DNA of 64,000 bases from Phycisphaerales bacterium (GCA_020639115.1 JACKHG010000005.1:62001-126000); one strand, 5' to 3'; positions 7,983 to 17,371 are shown, numbered from the stretch's first letter. The notes: generated by a model from the sequence alone, not told the origin. Numbers and translations: made by a program.

Positions 7983-10519
7983 TTCTCGCCGACGATCCCG
8001 CCGCGCATCGCGCCGGGGCGCGCCTCCGCGGGCCGTCCGCCCGGACGGTTCCGGTACATCCCCCGCCACTTTTCCGGCACACCGTCGATGCCGTATAATC
8101 GATAACTGATGGTGATAATCCGCCGAATCAGGTCGTGATCGTCAGCGTCGCTCGCCAGGGCGATATGCAGCTGGCGCAACTCGGTCAGATCCACGACCTG
8201 TTGTTGATCCCGTAAACGGAACATCGCGTCGATCGGGGTCAGGTAGGGCTCCAGGATCCTCAGATTGTCCGCCAGCGACCCGTCCCGGCGGGCCGCGGTG
8301 AATTCCAGCGACGGACGGTCGTCCGTGTAGATATCCCCATCCGCACTGAAACGCCGCAGGTCGTCGCCCGCACAGAGCGCAAACGCGAAGACATCGTACG
8401 GCCCCTGCATCCGCAGGTAGTTGAAGTCCGCGCGCAGGTCCGGCCGCCGCATGCGCTCCAGTACGACGTTCACATCCAGGTCGCCGACCGCATGATCACC
8501 CACGTAGCCGATGAGGACGCTGTACTGCCCCGGCCCCCACAGCACGGCATTGGGAAATGACTCAACAAAGGTCCGCACGATCGACTTGAAGCTCTGCTCG
8601 TCCAGGCTCAAGGCGATGGGCAGAAACTGGCAGATGATCGCCCCGTCGTTCAACCGGGCCCGGGCCTCGGCGTAGAATTCACGCGTGTAGAAGTACGCGG
8701 TCCCCTTCTGGAACGGCTGCATCGGCTCGATCGTCAGCAGATCGTACGTCTGCTGGTTGTAGCGCACGTAGTGCCGCGCATCATCCAGCACGATGTGCAC
8801 CTGCGGATCCTGCACGAGCCCGTTGTTCACCTGCGCCAACCACTTGCCCGCCAGGTGGACAACTTCCCGGTTGATCTCCACCACGTCCAGCCGGCAGTGC
8901 GCGGCCCGGGTGAGCGCCCCGAACGAACCGCCGCTGCCCATGCACAGCCCCAGCGCCCGCTCGATCGGCCGCTGGTGGAAAATCCAGGGCACGTACCCGG
9001 ACACCAGGCCGGTCCCCTCGCCGCCGATCCAGCTGCTGTTCACCCACAGGCGCCGGTAGCCGCCCTGCTCTTCCGTCACGGCGGCCATTCCGTGTACCGA
9101 CGGCTGGACCTCCAGGCACTTCGCGCCCTCGAAACCTCCCAGATGAATCTGCAGCAAAGCGCGCGTCGCATGGGGCGGCGACACCACCACAAGCACCAGC
9201 GCCGCGAGCACCCCCCACTTCAGCCCGCCCCGCGCCAACCCTCGGAACCCCAATGCGAATGCACTCAACATGAGTCCGATCGTCGCTGTCGTGCCCGCGA
9301 CGATGAAGAGGCCTGTCTCCATCCCTAGGCGGTCGAGAAACCAGTAGCCCGCCACCAGCGCCCCCACCACGCCGCCGATCGTGTTCCACGACAGCGCTCG
9401 GCCCACGATCTCCCCGGCCTGCTCGCGGTGCGCCGTGGCCGCCCGCACCAGCAGTGGAAACGTCGCCCCCATGCACAGGGTGGGAACGAGCACGCCGATA
9501 TTCACCGCGATCAGGTACCGCACCACCGCCCCGGCAAACCCTCCTACCGAGATCAAGTCCCCGCGCACCACGGCCATCGGTACCAGGTACATCATCGCGA
9601 TCGTCCAGACCGCTGAAATCACCTGCAGCGTGCCGATCGCGTGCACGGGACGCTCCACCCGTCGAACGAGCATGTCCCCGATCAGCGATCCGGCGCCCAC
9701 GCCGAACAGATACACCATCAGCACGACGGAGAACATGTACGTGTCGTTGTAGTAGATCAGCGCGTAGAAGCGCGTCCAGAGCACCTCGACCGCAATGTTG
9801 CAAACCCCCAGCAGGCCGAAGGACACCAGCAGGATTTTCCCTAGTGCGGAAATGCCCGGGCGGGTCGCAACCGCTTCGACCGCGGCCTCCTCGATCCGGC
9901 GCGTCCCGGCCCAGGGCAGCACGCAGACGATGCAGAGTCCGTTGAGCAGCGCCGTTCCCCACATCGAACGGGACACGCCCACGTACTGGATCAGCACGAA
10001 GCCCGTCACCGCAACGCCGGTGAGCGCGCCCAGCGTGTTCACGCCGTACAGCCACGCAGACCAGCGCGGCGTCCGCGCCAGGTCGCGTGCGCCGAACTGC
10101 ACCAGCAGCGGAATCGTAGCCCCCATGCACGTCGTCGGCACCAGCAGCATCATCGCCGCGCTCGCCGTACGCAGCACGTGGAGCCAGGCCGACCCGGGCT
10201 GCAGTGAGGCGTACAGGTGGGCGTAGAAGCCCCCAGCCGCCTGCATGATGAATGGGAACACCAGGGCCCACAGCGCGATGATCGCTTCGACGCCGGCGTA
10301 CGCCGCGACCGGACGCGCCATCGTTCGGGCCCAGCGCCCCGCCAGGTAGTTCCCCAGCGCCAGCCCCAGGAAGAACACCGAAAGCACGACGCTGATGGCC
10401 GCCTGCGTGCTGCCCGCCACCAGTGCGATCTCCCGCACCCACAGGAGCTGGTAGTTCAGGGATGCGGCACCGGAAAGGAAACTCGCGATGAGCAGCAGCG
10501 GCGTGGCGTTCTTCTTCAA
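7979..10519 (-). CDS. Fused multi-pass membrane/spermidine-synthase-like protein
   Basis: About 846 residues. The first ~470 form roughly a dozen hydrophobic segments in two related halves (GATIPLLVQFG and GATFPLLVRA near conserved loops). The last ~330 are a Rossmann methyltransferase-like domain of the spermidine synthase family, with CMGSGGSFG near residue 525, DVVEINREVV, and DDARHYV at the position of the catalytic Asp loop. No ATG opens the frame: I take TTG 10519, which has GGGG about nine bases upstream and is followed at once by the first membrane segment. Another TTG lies at 10609. The family is usually annotated 'fused MFS/spermidine synthase'; its reaction is not established. A paralogue lies upstream. 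Confidence 0.82.
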   Translation of the reverse strand: MKKNATPLLLIASFLSGAASLNYQLLWVREIALVAGSTQAAISVVLSVFFLGLALGNYLAGRWARTMARPVAAYAGVEAIIALWALVFPFIMQAAGGFYAHLYASLQPGSAWLHVLRTASAAMMLLVPTTCMGATIPLLVQFGARDLARTPRWSAWLYGVNTLGALTGVAVTGFVLIQYVGVSRSMWGTALLNGLCIVCVLPWAGTRRIEEAAVEAVATRPGISALGKILLVSFGLLGVCNIAVEVLWTRFYALIYYNDTYMFSVVLMVYLFGVGAGSLIGDMLVRRVERPVHAIGTLQVISAVWTIAMMYLVPMAVVRGDLISVGGFAGAVVRYLIAVNIGVLVPTLCMGATFPLLVRAATAHREQAGEIVGRALSWNTIGGVVGALVAGYWFLDRLGMETGLFIVAGTTATIGLMLSAFALGFRGLARGGLKWGVLAALVLVVVSPPHATRALLQIHLGGFEGAKCLEVQPSVHGMAAVTEEQGGYRRLWVNSSWIGGEGTGLVSGYVPWIFHQRPIERALGLCMGSGGSFGALTRAAHCRLDVVEINREVVHLAGKWLAQVNNGLVQDPQVHIVLDDARHYVRYNQQTYDLLTIEPMQPFQKGTAYFYTREFYAEARARLNDGAIICQFLPIALSLDEQSFKSIVRTFVESFPNAVLWGPGQYSVLIGYVGDHAVGDLDVNVVLERMRRPDLRADFNYLRMQGPYDVFAFALCAGDDLRRFSADGDIYTDDRPSLEFTAARRDGSLADNLRILEPYLTPIDAMFRLRDQQQVVDLTELRQLHIALASDADDHDLIRRIITISYRLYGIDGVPEKWRGMYRNRPGGRPAEARPGAMRGGIVGEK

Positions 10520-10685
10520 GGCATTCGACCCCGGTTGCTGATCCAGACCAGTTCCGTTCCTGCCGACTTGTGGGCAGACCGATTCTCGCGACGGGCATTC
10601 GCGCCGCAACCTCTACTACGCCCGGCCCCCTCGGCGTGATCGCTCCGCCCCGTAGGATAACGACCGTCCGGGCCCGCGCCAGGCG

Positions 10686-12887
10686 TCACCACGCGATGAC
10701 GCTGAGAATGCTCGAATATCGGTCTGTCCAGACCGAAAACGCGGGATCCGCCGTCACCTTCGTCCAGCGCGGATCGAAGATCAGCGGCCGCAGGTCCTCG
10801 GGCCGCCGGGCCATCGCGACAAAACGCGCGGGAAGCTTGCCCATCGCTTCCTCCTGCTGCGAGAGGTTCGTATCGTCCCGCACGAAGCACACCAGACCCT
10901 CTTCGCCCGCCAGCGCCGCCAGCAGCGGCTCGAGATCGAAATACCGGTTGGAGATGTTGAACACGATCAACCCGCGCTCGTCCAGCTTCTGCACGTACAG
11001 CGCCATCGCTTCCCGCGTGAACATGTGCGTCGGTACCGCGTCCGAGCTGAACACGTCCACCGAGATCATGCCGTAGGCGCCGTCAGCCTGCTCTCCCAAC
11101 CGGATCCGCCCGTCCCCCAGGAGCACGGACGTCTTGCCCACACAGTCCGGAACAAACGTGAACAGCGCGCGGGTCGTGGCGATGCGGGCCACCTCCGGAT
11201 CGATCTCGTACAGGTCGAATTGGTCGTGCGCTTTCGCGTAGGCCGCCTGCGCGCCCGCCCCCAGACCCACGATCGCCACCCGCCGCGGCGTCTGCGCCCG
11301 ACGATACACCGTGAACGCGTCGCCCATCGGCCCGCTGCGATGGTAGTAGGCCAGCGCAACATCGGGCCGCCGCATGTCCTCAATCCCGTGCAGGGTGCGC
11401 CCGTGCAGAAACTCGTGGTAATTCCCCGAGGTGTCCACCGTCACCCGCTTCACGCCGAAGAAATTCCGTCCCAGGTACAACGTGCGTTCTTGTCGCGTGG
11501 GCGCCCCCAGAATACTGCCCGCCAGCGCGCCCGCCAGGCACAACGCAAACCAGCGCGGGTGCTTCCGCCACACGACACAGAACGCCGCAGGCAGCAGGAT
11601 CGATGTCGCCTGGGCCCAGCCGCCCCGCCAGTGATCGGGATGCACCACCCCCAAGAGCAGCCAGGTTCCCACCGCACACACGCCGGCCAGCCCGATGGCA
11701 ATTCCCCATCGCCGTACCATCCCGCCCCCAGATACCGGCCGCACGGTCAGGTACACCGCGACCATCACCAGCGGGTATTCCATCACCGTCTGGAAAACCA
11801 GCGGCGCCAGCAGCGCATTGAACGCGCCCCCCAGCACCCCGCCAAACGACATCCACAGGTAGAATTCCGTCAGGTGCTCCGCAGCCGGCCGGTCCGCCAC
11901 CAGCTCGCCGTGACAGAGCAGCGCGGCGGCGAAAAACATCAGCAGGTGGAGCGGCACCGGCGCCCACCCCAGCGAGTTCTCCGCCTGCAGCGTCATCACC
12001 GCCACCGGCGCCAGCACGAACGGCGCCGCCGCGACAACCCACGCGTGCGGAATCAACGGCCTCCGCGCGAACACGAGCACGAACGTCAGCAAATACAACG
12101 CGAGCGGAACCACCCACAGCAACGGCACCGGCGCGATGTCCGTCGTGATGTGCGTCGTCACCCCCAGCATCAGGCTCGAGGGCACGAAAGCAAGCGCGAC
12201 CCACCGCAACCGGCGTCCCCAGCGCGGCGGCGCCTCCCTCGCGACAGCGTCTTCTGCGTGCTGCACAGCCACCGGCCGGCGCCAGACCCCGATGCCGCAG
12301 ACCACCGCGAGCACGACGAGCAATCCATAGCCCGCGTACCACGCCGTCGCCTGCCCCGCCAGTCCGCTCCACCGCTCCACCAGCAGGGGATAGCTCAGCA
12401 GCGCAATCAGGCTGCCCGCATTGCTCGCTGCGTAAAGAAAGTAGGGATCGCGAGCCTGGTGATGACCGCTTCGGGAAAACCACATCTGAAAGACCGGGGC
12501 GTTCGCCGACACCACGAAGAACACGAGCCCGACCCCCAACAGCAGGCGGCCCAGCAGCCAGAACTCCGGGTTGTCGGCAGCCGTTGGCACCCCCGACGTG
12601 TCCACCGCGATCGGCAACACCCGCCAGATGCCGGCCCACGACAACGCGACAGGCACCAGCAGCAGCCCCAGGTGCACCCCGATCTGGCGGCGCACCCCCA
12701 GCCAGCGAACGGCTGCGTGCGCGTAGGCATAACCCGCCAGCAGCAGCGCCTGGAAGAACACCATGCACGTGTTCCACACCGCCGGCGTGCCCCCCAGCGA
12801 AGGCAGGATCATCTTCCCCACCATCGGCTGGACCAGGAACAGCAGCAGGGCACTGGTGAAAAGTGTCAGGGCAAAGAGGGGCAGCAA
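10686..12887 (-). CDS. Fused multi-pass membrane/spermidine-synthase-like protein, paralogue
   Basis: This 733-residue protein starts at TTG 12887 with GAGGA at good distance. The N-terminal ~430 residues contain about ten hydrophobic helices, beginning MLPLFALTLFTSALLLFLVQ and then PMVGKMILPSLGGTPAVW, a signature of this family. The C-terminal domain has VAIVGLGAGAQAAYA near residue 538, DLYEIDPEVARI, and LLGDGRIRLG with ISVDVFSSDAVP, matching the aminopropyltransferase fold. The order and domain plan repeat in the next gene 166 bases downstream, so the pair likely arose by duplication but has diverged strongly. A polyamine product is possible but unproven; the membrane part suggests coupling synthesis or modification to export. 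Confidence 0.85.
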   Translation of the reverse strand: MLPLFALTLFTSALLLFLVQPMVGKMILPSLGGTPAVWNTCMVFFQALLLAGYAYAHAAVRWLGVRRQIGVHLGLLLVPVALSWAGIWRVLPIAVDTSGVPTAADNPEFWLLGRLLLGVGLVFFVVSANAPVFQMWFSRSGHHQARDPYFLYAASNAGSLIALLSYPLLVERWSGLAGQATAWYAGYGLLVVLAVVCGIGVWRRPVAVQHAEDAVAREAPPRWGRRLRWVALAFVPSSLMLGVTTHITTDIAPVPLLWVVPLALYLLTFVLVFARRPLIPHAWVVAAAPFVLAPVAVMTLQAENSLGWAPVPLHLLMFFAAALLCHGELVADRPAAEHLTEFYLWMSFGGVLGGAFNALLAPLVFQTVMEYPLVMVAVYLTVRPVSGGGMVRRWGIAIGLAGVCAVGTWLLLGVVHPDHWRGGWAQATSILLPAAFCVVWRKHPRWFALCLAGALAGSILGAPTRQERTLYLGRNFFGVKRVTVDTSGNYHEFLHGRTLHGIEDMRRPDVALAYYHRSGPMGDAFTVYRRAQTPRRVAIVGLGAGAQAAYAKAHDQFDLYEIDPEVARIATTRALFTFVPDCVGKTSVLLGDGRIRLGEQADGAYGMISVDVFSSDAVPTHMFTREAMALYVQKLDERGLIVFNISNRYFDLEPLLAALAGEEGLVCFVRDDTNLSQQEEAMGKLPARFVAMARRPEDLRPLIFDPRWTKVTADPAFSVWTDRYSSILSVIAW

Positions 12888-13215
12888 ATGATCGTCCTCA
12901 GCCGCATGCAGCGTCGCTCACCCGCACGGACATCCCTGACCCGCGGAACGCCAGGGCGATGCAAGGAAGATCGGCAAATATAGGCGGCTGCGCCAGATGG
13001 GTAAAGCGCGCCGCGCCCGCCACGCGGCTCGAACCGACGCCGCGCTGTCGCGCTTGGACCAGCCCACGACGTGCTTTGCGCGGGGTTTGATGGCCCGCCT
13101 GTCGACCCGGTGCCCGACCGCACCACGGGGCCGGACCCGGCGGATATCCGCGTTCAGCCGCGAAACTCCTAGGCTGCTGCGGGTGCCGGATCAATCCTGC
13201 TCATCCTCTGAAATC
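12888..13215. other. Intergenic region without a recognisable gene
   Basis: About 330 GC-rich bases between the start of the leftward spermidine-synthase-like gene and the degraded end of the next minus-strand gene. It should hold the promoter of the former. I see no hairpin, repeat or convincing small gene. Confidence 0.4.
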
Positions 13216-13685
13216 CTACCCGCAGTCGCGCCAGCACGGCGCATCCGCCGAGTAGGGCCTGCGCAAGTGATGTTGCTCCGGCAATCCCTTGAACACCAGC
13301 GGCCCGACGGTCTGCACGGTCGCCGTGCCAATGAGCAGATCGTTCAGGGAACCGTGAATCAAGTGGCCGAGATTGGCAGACGCGGCGAACTGCACGATGC
13401 CGCTGCTCAGGTGCCCGATCCCATGGCGCCGGACTGCATCCATCCTGTCGGCGCCGCGGTTTGGCCGGTCAGCATCAGGCCCGCGCCACGGGCATCCCAA
13501 TTGAAGATGACCCCGCTAACGGTCTCCTCGGCGCTGAGCCGCGTCCACACCTCGATGGTGGCCTGACCGGCGTCGAGATTCTGCTGCGTGGGCGCTGCAG
13601 CCCAGCGCAGCCCGATCCGGGCACCCCGCGCCGGTATCGCCAGGACCGCAACCAACAACCCGATTTGTCCAATGCCGCGCCACAT
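13216..13685 (-). pseudogene. Frameshifted, C-terminally truncated paralogue of the PEP-CTERM surface proteins
   Basis: The first part starts at ATG 13685 with AGGAG eight bases upstream and a signal peptide (MWRGIGQIGLLVAVLAIPA). It continues as IGLRWAAAPTQQN and ATIEVWTRLSAEETVSGV, clearly homologous to the two intact proteins to the right. This frame stops near 13407 after GWMQSGAMGSG. Homology resumes in another frame with HLSSGIVQFAASANLGHLI and TVQTVGPL, matching LSDGVLSNVEFAAAADPGHVI in the neighbour. After that it decays, and no PEP-CTERM tail can be found. A frameshift near 13405-13430 plus loss of the sorting signal argues for a pseudogene; a sequencing error would explain the shift but not the missing tail. 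Confidence 0.75.
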
Positions 13686-13778
13686 GGCGTGCTCCTGCCG
13701 GACGCCCTCGGGCCACACGGTGCCCTCGCCGGCCCGCGGCGGCCCCCGCCCGCGTGCCCCGCATCGCTTCCGCCGAAA

Positions 13779-14465
13779 TCAGCGGGAGCGACGGAGCAGG
13801 GCGAAGCCACCCAGAGCGACCAGCGCAAGGCCCGTCGGCTCCGGCGTCCGAGTGATCAGGAGCGGATTGGGCGTGGGCTGATGCCCCCGAAAAGTCTTCG
13901 TGCCCCAGCCGGGATTTCCATAGCCGGGACTTCCATAGCCGGGATATCCATAGCCGAACGCGATATAGCCGATAGAGGACTGGTTGTAACGGGCGTCCCA
14001 GCTGAAGCGGTTGCCATCGCCCTTCCGCGCAGCGATCGAGCTTTGCGGAATGAGCGCGGCAACGGTACTCGTGGTGCCGTCCAAGGGCCCCACAATGGCC
14101 ACGTGCGTGGTTCCAACGACGACCTCGAGGAACTGGTCCCAATCAGGACCGATCACATGGCCTGGATCTGCCGCCGCCGCGAACTCGACGTTCGACAAAA
14201 CTCCGTCGGACAGGTTGCCGGTCTGCTGCCAGCCACTCGGCACCGCGGTCTGACTCGTGGCGACGATCGCGGTGTCGCTCGCCGCGTAGTTGAAGGTCAC
14301 TGCGCTGACCGAGTCGCCCTCCAGCAGGCGAATCCAAACCTCGATCACACCTGGTCCGTCGTGATTCGGCCCGGCGGTGTCTGCCCAACGCAGGCCAATG
14401 GTCGCTGCGTCGGCGACCGACGCCACCATCCCGATCATCGCGATCTGTACAATACGCTTCATCAT
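13779..14465 (-). CDS. PEP-CTERM surface protein
   Basis: This 228-residue secreted protein starts at ATG 14465 with GGAG about eight bases upstream. A signal peptide (MMKRIVQIAMIGMVASVADA) precedes a beta-rich domain with IGLRWADTAGPNHDG and VIEVWIRLLEGDSVSAV. Residues about 150-170 contain short YGYPGYGSPGYGNPGWG repeats. The end TPEPTGLALVALGG, then a hydrophobic stretch and RRSR, is a textbook PEP-CTERM signal for exosortase-dependent sorting. No exosortase gene is in the window, so the enzyme must be elsewhere. It is the middle of three tandem paralogues; the ligand or surface role is unknown. Confidence 0.88.
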   Translation of the reverse strand: MMKRIVQIAMIGMVASVADAATIGLRWADTAGPNHDGPGVIEVWIRLLEGDSVSAVTFNYAASDTAIVATSQTAVPSGWQQTGNLSDGVLSNVEFAAAADPGHVIGPDWDQFLEVVVGTTHVAIVGPLDGTTSTVAALIPQSSIAARKGDGNRFSWDARYNQSSIGYIAFGYGYPGYGSPGYGNPGWGTKTFRGHQPTPNPLLITRTPEPTGLALVALGGFALLRRSR

Positions 14466-14813
14466 GGGTCTCTCCTTCGAATGCTGTACGAATGCGCCTT
14501 CTGGTTACGCCTGCCGGGTTCTGCGGCAGCAGTGCGCAGATCACACCTGCCAACCCATCCAACGGTCCGACGAGATGTACCGCCGCCCTGAAGCGTGCCG
14601 CGCGTTGGATAGGCGGCGGAACCGCCGAGTTAGCGCGGGCGCTCGTTGCGGCAAGGGTACGCGTATGCCCTTGCGGTTCGGCTAGGAGTTCCTGTCATCA
14701 AGGTCTCCACCGGAACTTTCACCCGGCTAGTCACATCCCGGCTCGCTTTCGCCAGCCAGCGTGCAGCGCCAGGTCATGACGCTGCGCGTCATGCCTGACG
14801 CGCGCACAAAGAA
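14466..14813. other. Intergenic region upstream of a PEP-CTERM gene
   Basis: About 350 bases between the start of the PEP-CTERM gene at 14465 and the terminator hairpin of the next paralogue. It presumably contains the promoter of the former. I found no convincing promoter motif or gene. Confidence 0.35.
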
Positions 14814-14842
14814 GCCGGGGCCGGCACGTGGCCGACCCCGGC
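14814..14842 (-). terminator. Terminator hairpin after the PEP-CTERM gene ending at 14883
   Basis: GCCGGGG pairs with CCCCGGC, extended after one C-A mismatch by CGGC/GCCG, around an ACGTG loop. On the minus strand the stem is followed by CTTCTTTGTG, a modest T-rich stretch, about 40 bases beyond the stop codon. Confidence 0.6.
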
Positions 14843-14882
14843 ATCATATGTTACTCTCAGCTAAGTCGTCCGGTCGCGGAAA

Positions 14883-15530
14883 TTAGCGACGGCGACGCAG
14901 CAGGGCGAAGCCACCCAGAGCGACCAGCGCGAGGCTCGTCGGCTCGGGGGTCTTGGTGATCAGCAGCGGGTTTGCCGTCGGCTGATGACCCATCGCCGTC
15001 TTGGTGCCCCAACCCGGATTGCCGTAATCGCCGAACGCGATGTAGCCGGGCGAGGTGGTGTTGTAACGAGCGTCCCAGGTCAGCGCTGCACCCGAGCCGT
15101 CAACGACGCCGACCGCGTTCTGCGGGATGGCGGCGGTAATTTCCTTGGTGCTGCCGTCCAGCAGGCCGGTGATGCCGATGGCGCTGTAGCCGATGACGAC
15201 GTCACCCGCCGGGCCCTGAAGGTTGAAGCCGGGGTTGGCACCTGCGGAGAACTGCGCACCCTGTACGGTGCCGCCAGCCAAGTCACCAGCCTCGCCCCAG
15301 CCGTTCAGGTTTGTGCCCTGATCGGTGATGGTGAGGTTGAGGTCACTGGCACCCCAGTTGAACACCACGCCGCCGATGCTTTCACCGCCGAGCAGCTGCA
15401 TGTACACCTCGACGGTACCGGGGCCTTCGTGGAGATTCGCGGTAGTGTCCGACCACCGCAGACCAATCGTCGCGGCGTTCGCGGCCGTGGCGATCATGCC
15501 AACAGCCAGGATTCCTAGAACTTTCTTCAT
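14883..15530 (-). CDS. PEP-CTERM surface protein, paralogue
   Basis: This 215-residue protein starts at ATG 15530 (MKKVLGILAVGMIATAANA, a good signal peptide) with GGAGG nine bases upstream. The ATG at 15563 lacks such a site and would disrupt the signal peptide. The ectodomain has IGLRWSDTTANLHEG, TVEVYMQLLGGESIGGVVF and ITAAIPQNAVGVVD. The C-terminus TPEPTSLALVALGG plus a hydrophobic run and RRRR is a PEP-CTERM sorting signal nearly identical to that of its neighbour, pointing to recent duplication or gene conversion of the 3' end. Own terminator hairpin downstream and a 16-bp palindrome in the leader suggest it is a separate transcription unit. Confidence 0.9.
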   Translation of the reverse strand: MKKVLGILAVGMIATAANAATIGLRWSDTTANLHEGPGTVEVYMQLLGGESIGGVVFNWGASDLNLTITDQGTNLNGWGEAGDLAGGTVQGAQFSAGANPGFNLQGPAGDVVIGYSAIGITGLLDGSTKEITAAIPQNAVGVVDGSGAALTWDARYNTTSPGYIAFGDYGNPGWGTKTAMGHQPTANPLLITKTPEPTSLALVALGGFALLRRRR

Positions 15531-15552
15531 TTTCGACTCCTCCTTTGGAAAC

Positions 15553-15568
15553 AAAACTTGCAAGTTTT
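15553..15568. promoter_or_regulatory. 16-bp perfect palindrome in the leader of the PEP-CTERM gene
   Basis: AAAACTTG followed directly by CAAGTTTT lies 23-38 bases upstream of the ATG at 15530. A perfect AT-rich palindrome with no loop, in a GC-rich genome and at this distance, looks like a binding site for a dimeric regulator. The regulator is not identifiable here. Confidence 0.45.
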
Positions 15569-15730
15569 TGGATCGTTGCGCTTCTTTCCCGACCTCTCAG
15601 CGGCCGTTCTTGTTCCGGGCGTGCGGGCCGAGCGGGCAAGCGCTGCACTCCACGCTCTTCCCAGCCAGTCATTCGCGTCTTCGCTAGCCCTCCCCTAAAG
15701 CTCCCTCAATCGTCCCATTCAAGAATCCCC

Positions 15731-15761
15731 GCTCGCGCCCGGGTCTACCCCGGACGCGAGC
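15731..15761 (-). terminator. Terminator hairpin after the dockerin-repeat gene
   Basis: GCTCGCG pairs with CGCGAGC, and after one mismatch CCGGG pairs with CCCGG around a TCTAC loop. It lies 25 bases past the stop at 15786 on the minus strand. The T-tract is weak. Confidence 0.55.
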
Positions 15762-15785
15762 AGGGCAACATTCCTTTTCACTTCA

Positions 15786-16730
15786 TTACGGCGTCGGGCA
15801 ACCACCCGAACCCGGCGAAAGCGTAACGCAAGTGCACGGGCCGCTCGAGGTCTGCCAAACAACCGGAGCCACGATCGCACCGAGGTCAAGTGCCGTCACG
15901 TTGCCGTCATTGTTGACGTCCGCACGGTCGCACAGCGCGCCGCCCGGGAACGCTGGCTTCTGCCAGTTGGCCGGAGCCACAACCACGCCCAAGTCAAGAG
16001 CGGTCACGCTGCCGTCGCAGTTGACGTCCGCATCGGCACACAGCGTACCCTGCTGCTCGATATGCAGACCACCGGTGATGTTCACCGTGGTGACCTCGCT
16101 CACCGCGTAGGGTGCCGAAGACTGGCCCATGTCGATCGTGTTCGCAAACACGGTGTTGACCGTAACATCCCACGCCATGCCGCTCGAAAGGCTGGAGGCG
16201 TCGATGTCGCCCGTCGCGACGGTCATCCAGCCGCCGTTGCCGACGCCGGTCACGACCGAGCCGATCGGGTACGGCGCACCACCCGGCGTGTTGCCGATGG
16301 TGTTCTGGCCGCCGCCGAGCTGCAGGAGGGCGCCCGAGCCGTCGCAGGTGCCGCTGTAGCCGCTCAGATTCGGAGAGGCCTTCGGATTGGTCAAACCATC
16401 ATTGCTGAAACCCGGGCCCGAAAGATCCTTGCGATCGAAGCTCTGCATCGACAGCGGGGCCATGAGCAGGAAACCGCTCGTGTCGCACAGGTCGGCGTCG
16501 GCGGCGCCACCGCTCGGGGTGACATCAATGTTGAAGCCGATCAGGGCGAGGCCGTCTGACGTGGGAGCGCCGCCCCCATCAAGCTGCACCTGCACCATGA
16601 CGGGCACCGACGCGGCGGGATCCGCGGCGGATGCATCGCTGGTGGTGACGACGCGGATGTCCAGACTCGCTGCCATCGCGCTCGTCGCGAACAACGCGGC
16701 CAGAGCCGCAACTCCAAGTACCTTCTTCAT
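15786..16730 (-). CDS. Secreted cohesin-like/dockerin-repeat protein
   Basis: This 314-residue protein starts at ATG 16730 with GGAGGA six bases upstream and a typical signal peptide (MKKVLGVAALAALFATSAMA). The first ~220 residues look like a beta-sandwich of cohesin-like type (SLDIRVVTTSDAS, VPVMVQVQLDG). The C-terminal ~80 residues contain two dockerin-type calcium loops, DVNCDGSVTALDLGVVV and DVNNDGNVTALDLGAIV, each followed by an APxxWQ motif. Cys pairs near the end may form disulphides. It has its own promoter and terminator candidates. Whether the dockerin module binds a partner or is simply a C-terminal anchor or stability module is unknown. Confidence 0.85.
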   Translation of the reverse strand: MKKVLGVAALAALFATSAMAASLDIRVVTTSDASAADPAASVPVMVQVQLDGGGAPTSDGLALIGFNIDVTPSGGAADADLCDTSGFLLMAPLSMQSFDRKDLSGPGFSNDGLTNPKASPNLSGYSGTCDGSGALLQLGGGQNTIGNTPGGAPYPIGSVVTGVGNGGWMTVATGDIDASSLSSGMAWDVTVNTVFANTIDMGQSSAPYAVSEVTTVNITGGLHIEQQGTLCADADVNCDGSVTALDLGVVVAPANWQKPAFPGGALCDRADVNNDGNVTALDLGAIVAPVVWQTSSGPCTCVTLSPGSGGCPTP

Positions 16731-16795
16731 GTCTTTCCTCCACGGGAATGAGACCAACGGGTTAAGTCAATGGTTGCGCGTTCGTCTCACTAACT

Positions 16796-16814
16796 CCGTA
16801 TCCCGATGATACGG
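16796..16814. promoter_or_regulatory. Inverted repeat overlapping the -10 box of the dockerin-protein promoter
   Basis: CCGTATC and GATACGG flank a five-base centre and overlap the proposed -10 box. A perfect 7-bp inverted repeat placed over the -10 is typical of a repressor operator; a leader hairpin is the alternative. Confidence 0.4.
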
Positions 16815-16835
16815 GAAACAGTTCGCGGCATTCAA
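16806..16835 (-). promoter_or_regulatory. Candidate sigma-70-type promoter of the dockerin-repeat gene
   Basis: On the minus strand TTGAAT and TATCAT are separated by 18 bases, and the -10 ends 75 bases before the ATG at 16730. The match to TTGACA/TATAAT is 4/6 and 5/6. It is overlapped by the inverted repeat at 16796-16814. Confidence 0.45.
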
Positions 16836-17371
16836 GGGCTTACGTATCCCCTAAACCAAAAAGATTAGGTTCAGAATGCCCTGCTTCTGACATCCTGACG
16901 GCCCCCCGGCCATTCCACCCCTGCTTCCCCAGCCATGCCGCTGGCTGAGACGTCGCAGACGGGTTGGGCAGATCGACCGGATCGCCCCACCGTGGATTGG
17001 TTCGGAATCCGCGCTTTCCCCTCAAAAAACTGCCGGAAATGCGCTTCCTTACAACCCTCGACCGTCTCTTTATACCCGGCGGCTGATTTCGATTCAACTG
17101 CAAAATGAACCACACATCCCCCCAGTTTCGCATAGAACCATAAACCAAGCTCTTATAGGAACTTAACGCAGGTTTTGCCGCCCAACCCCGTAACCTGCAC
17201 CCGCCCCTGTCGAGCCCCCCGCACAATCCGCCCCGCGGAACGTCCGCAAACCCGTGCCAACCCGCCCCGAACTTGGTAGCCTGATCGCCACGTGACGCGG
17301 CGGATCGGGGGTGACTGACTGTTGCCCGCCCCCGCCGCCCGGCTCCTCTGGCCCCTGGAAGGCGAAAACGC
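16836..17371. other. Long divergent intergenic region
   Basis: About 535 bases between the dockerin-protein promoter and the UbiB-type kinase. The part to about 17160 is less GC-rich than its surroundings. A minus-strand open frame (16840-17475) exists but has no family features, an ordinary lead-in or codon bias, so I do not count it as a gene. No hairpin or RNA gene was recognised. Confidence 0.4.
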
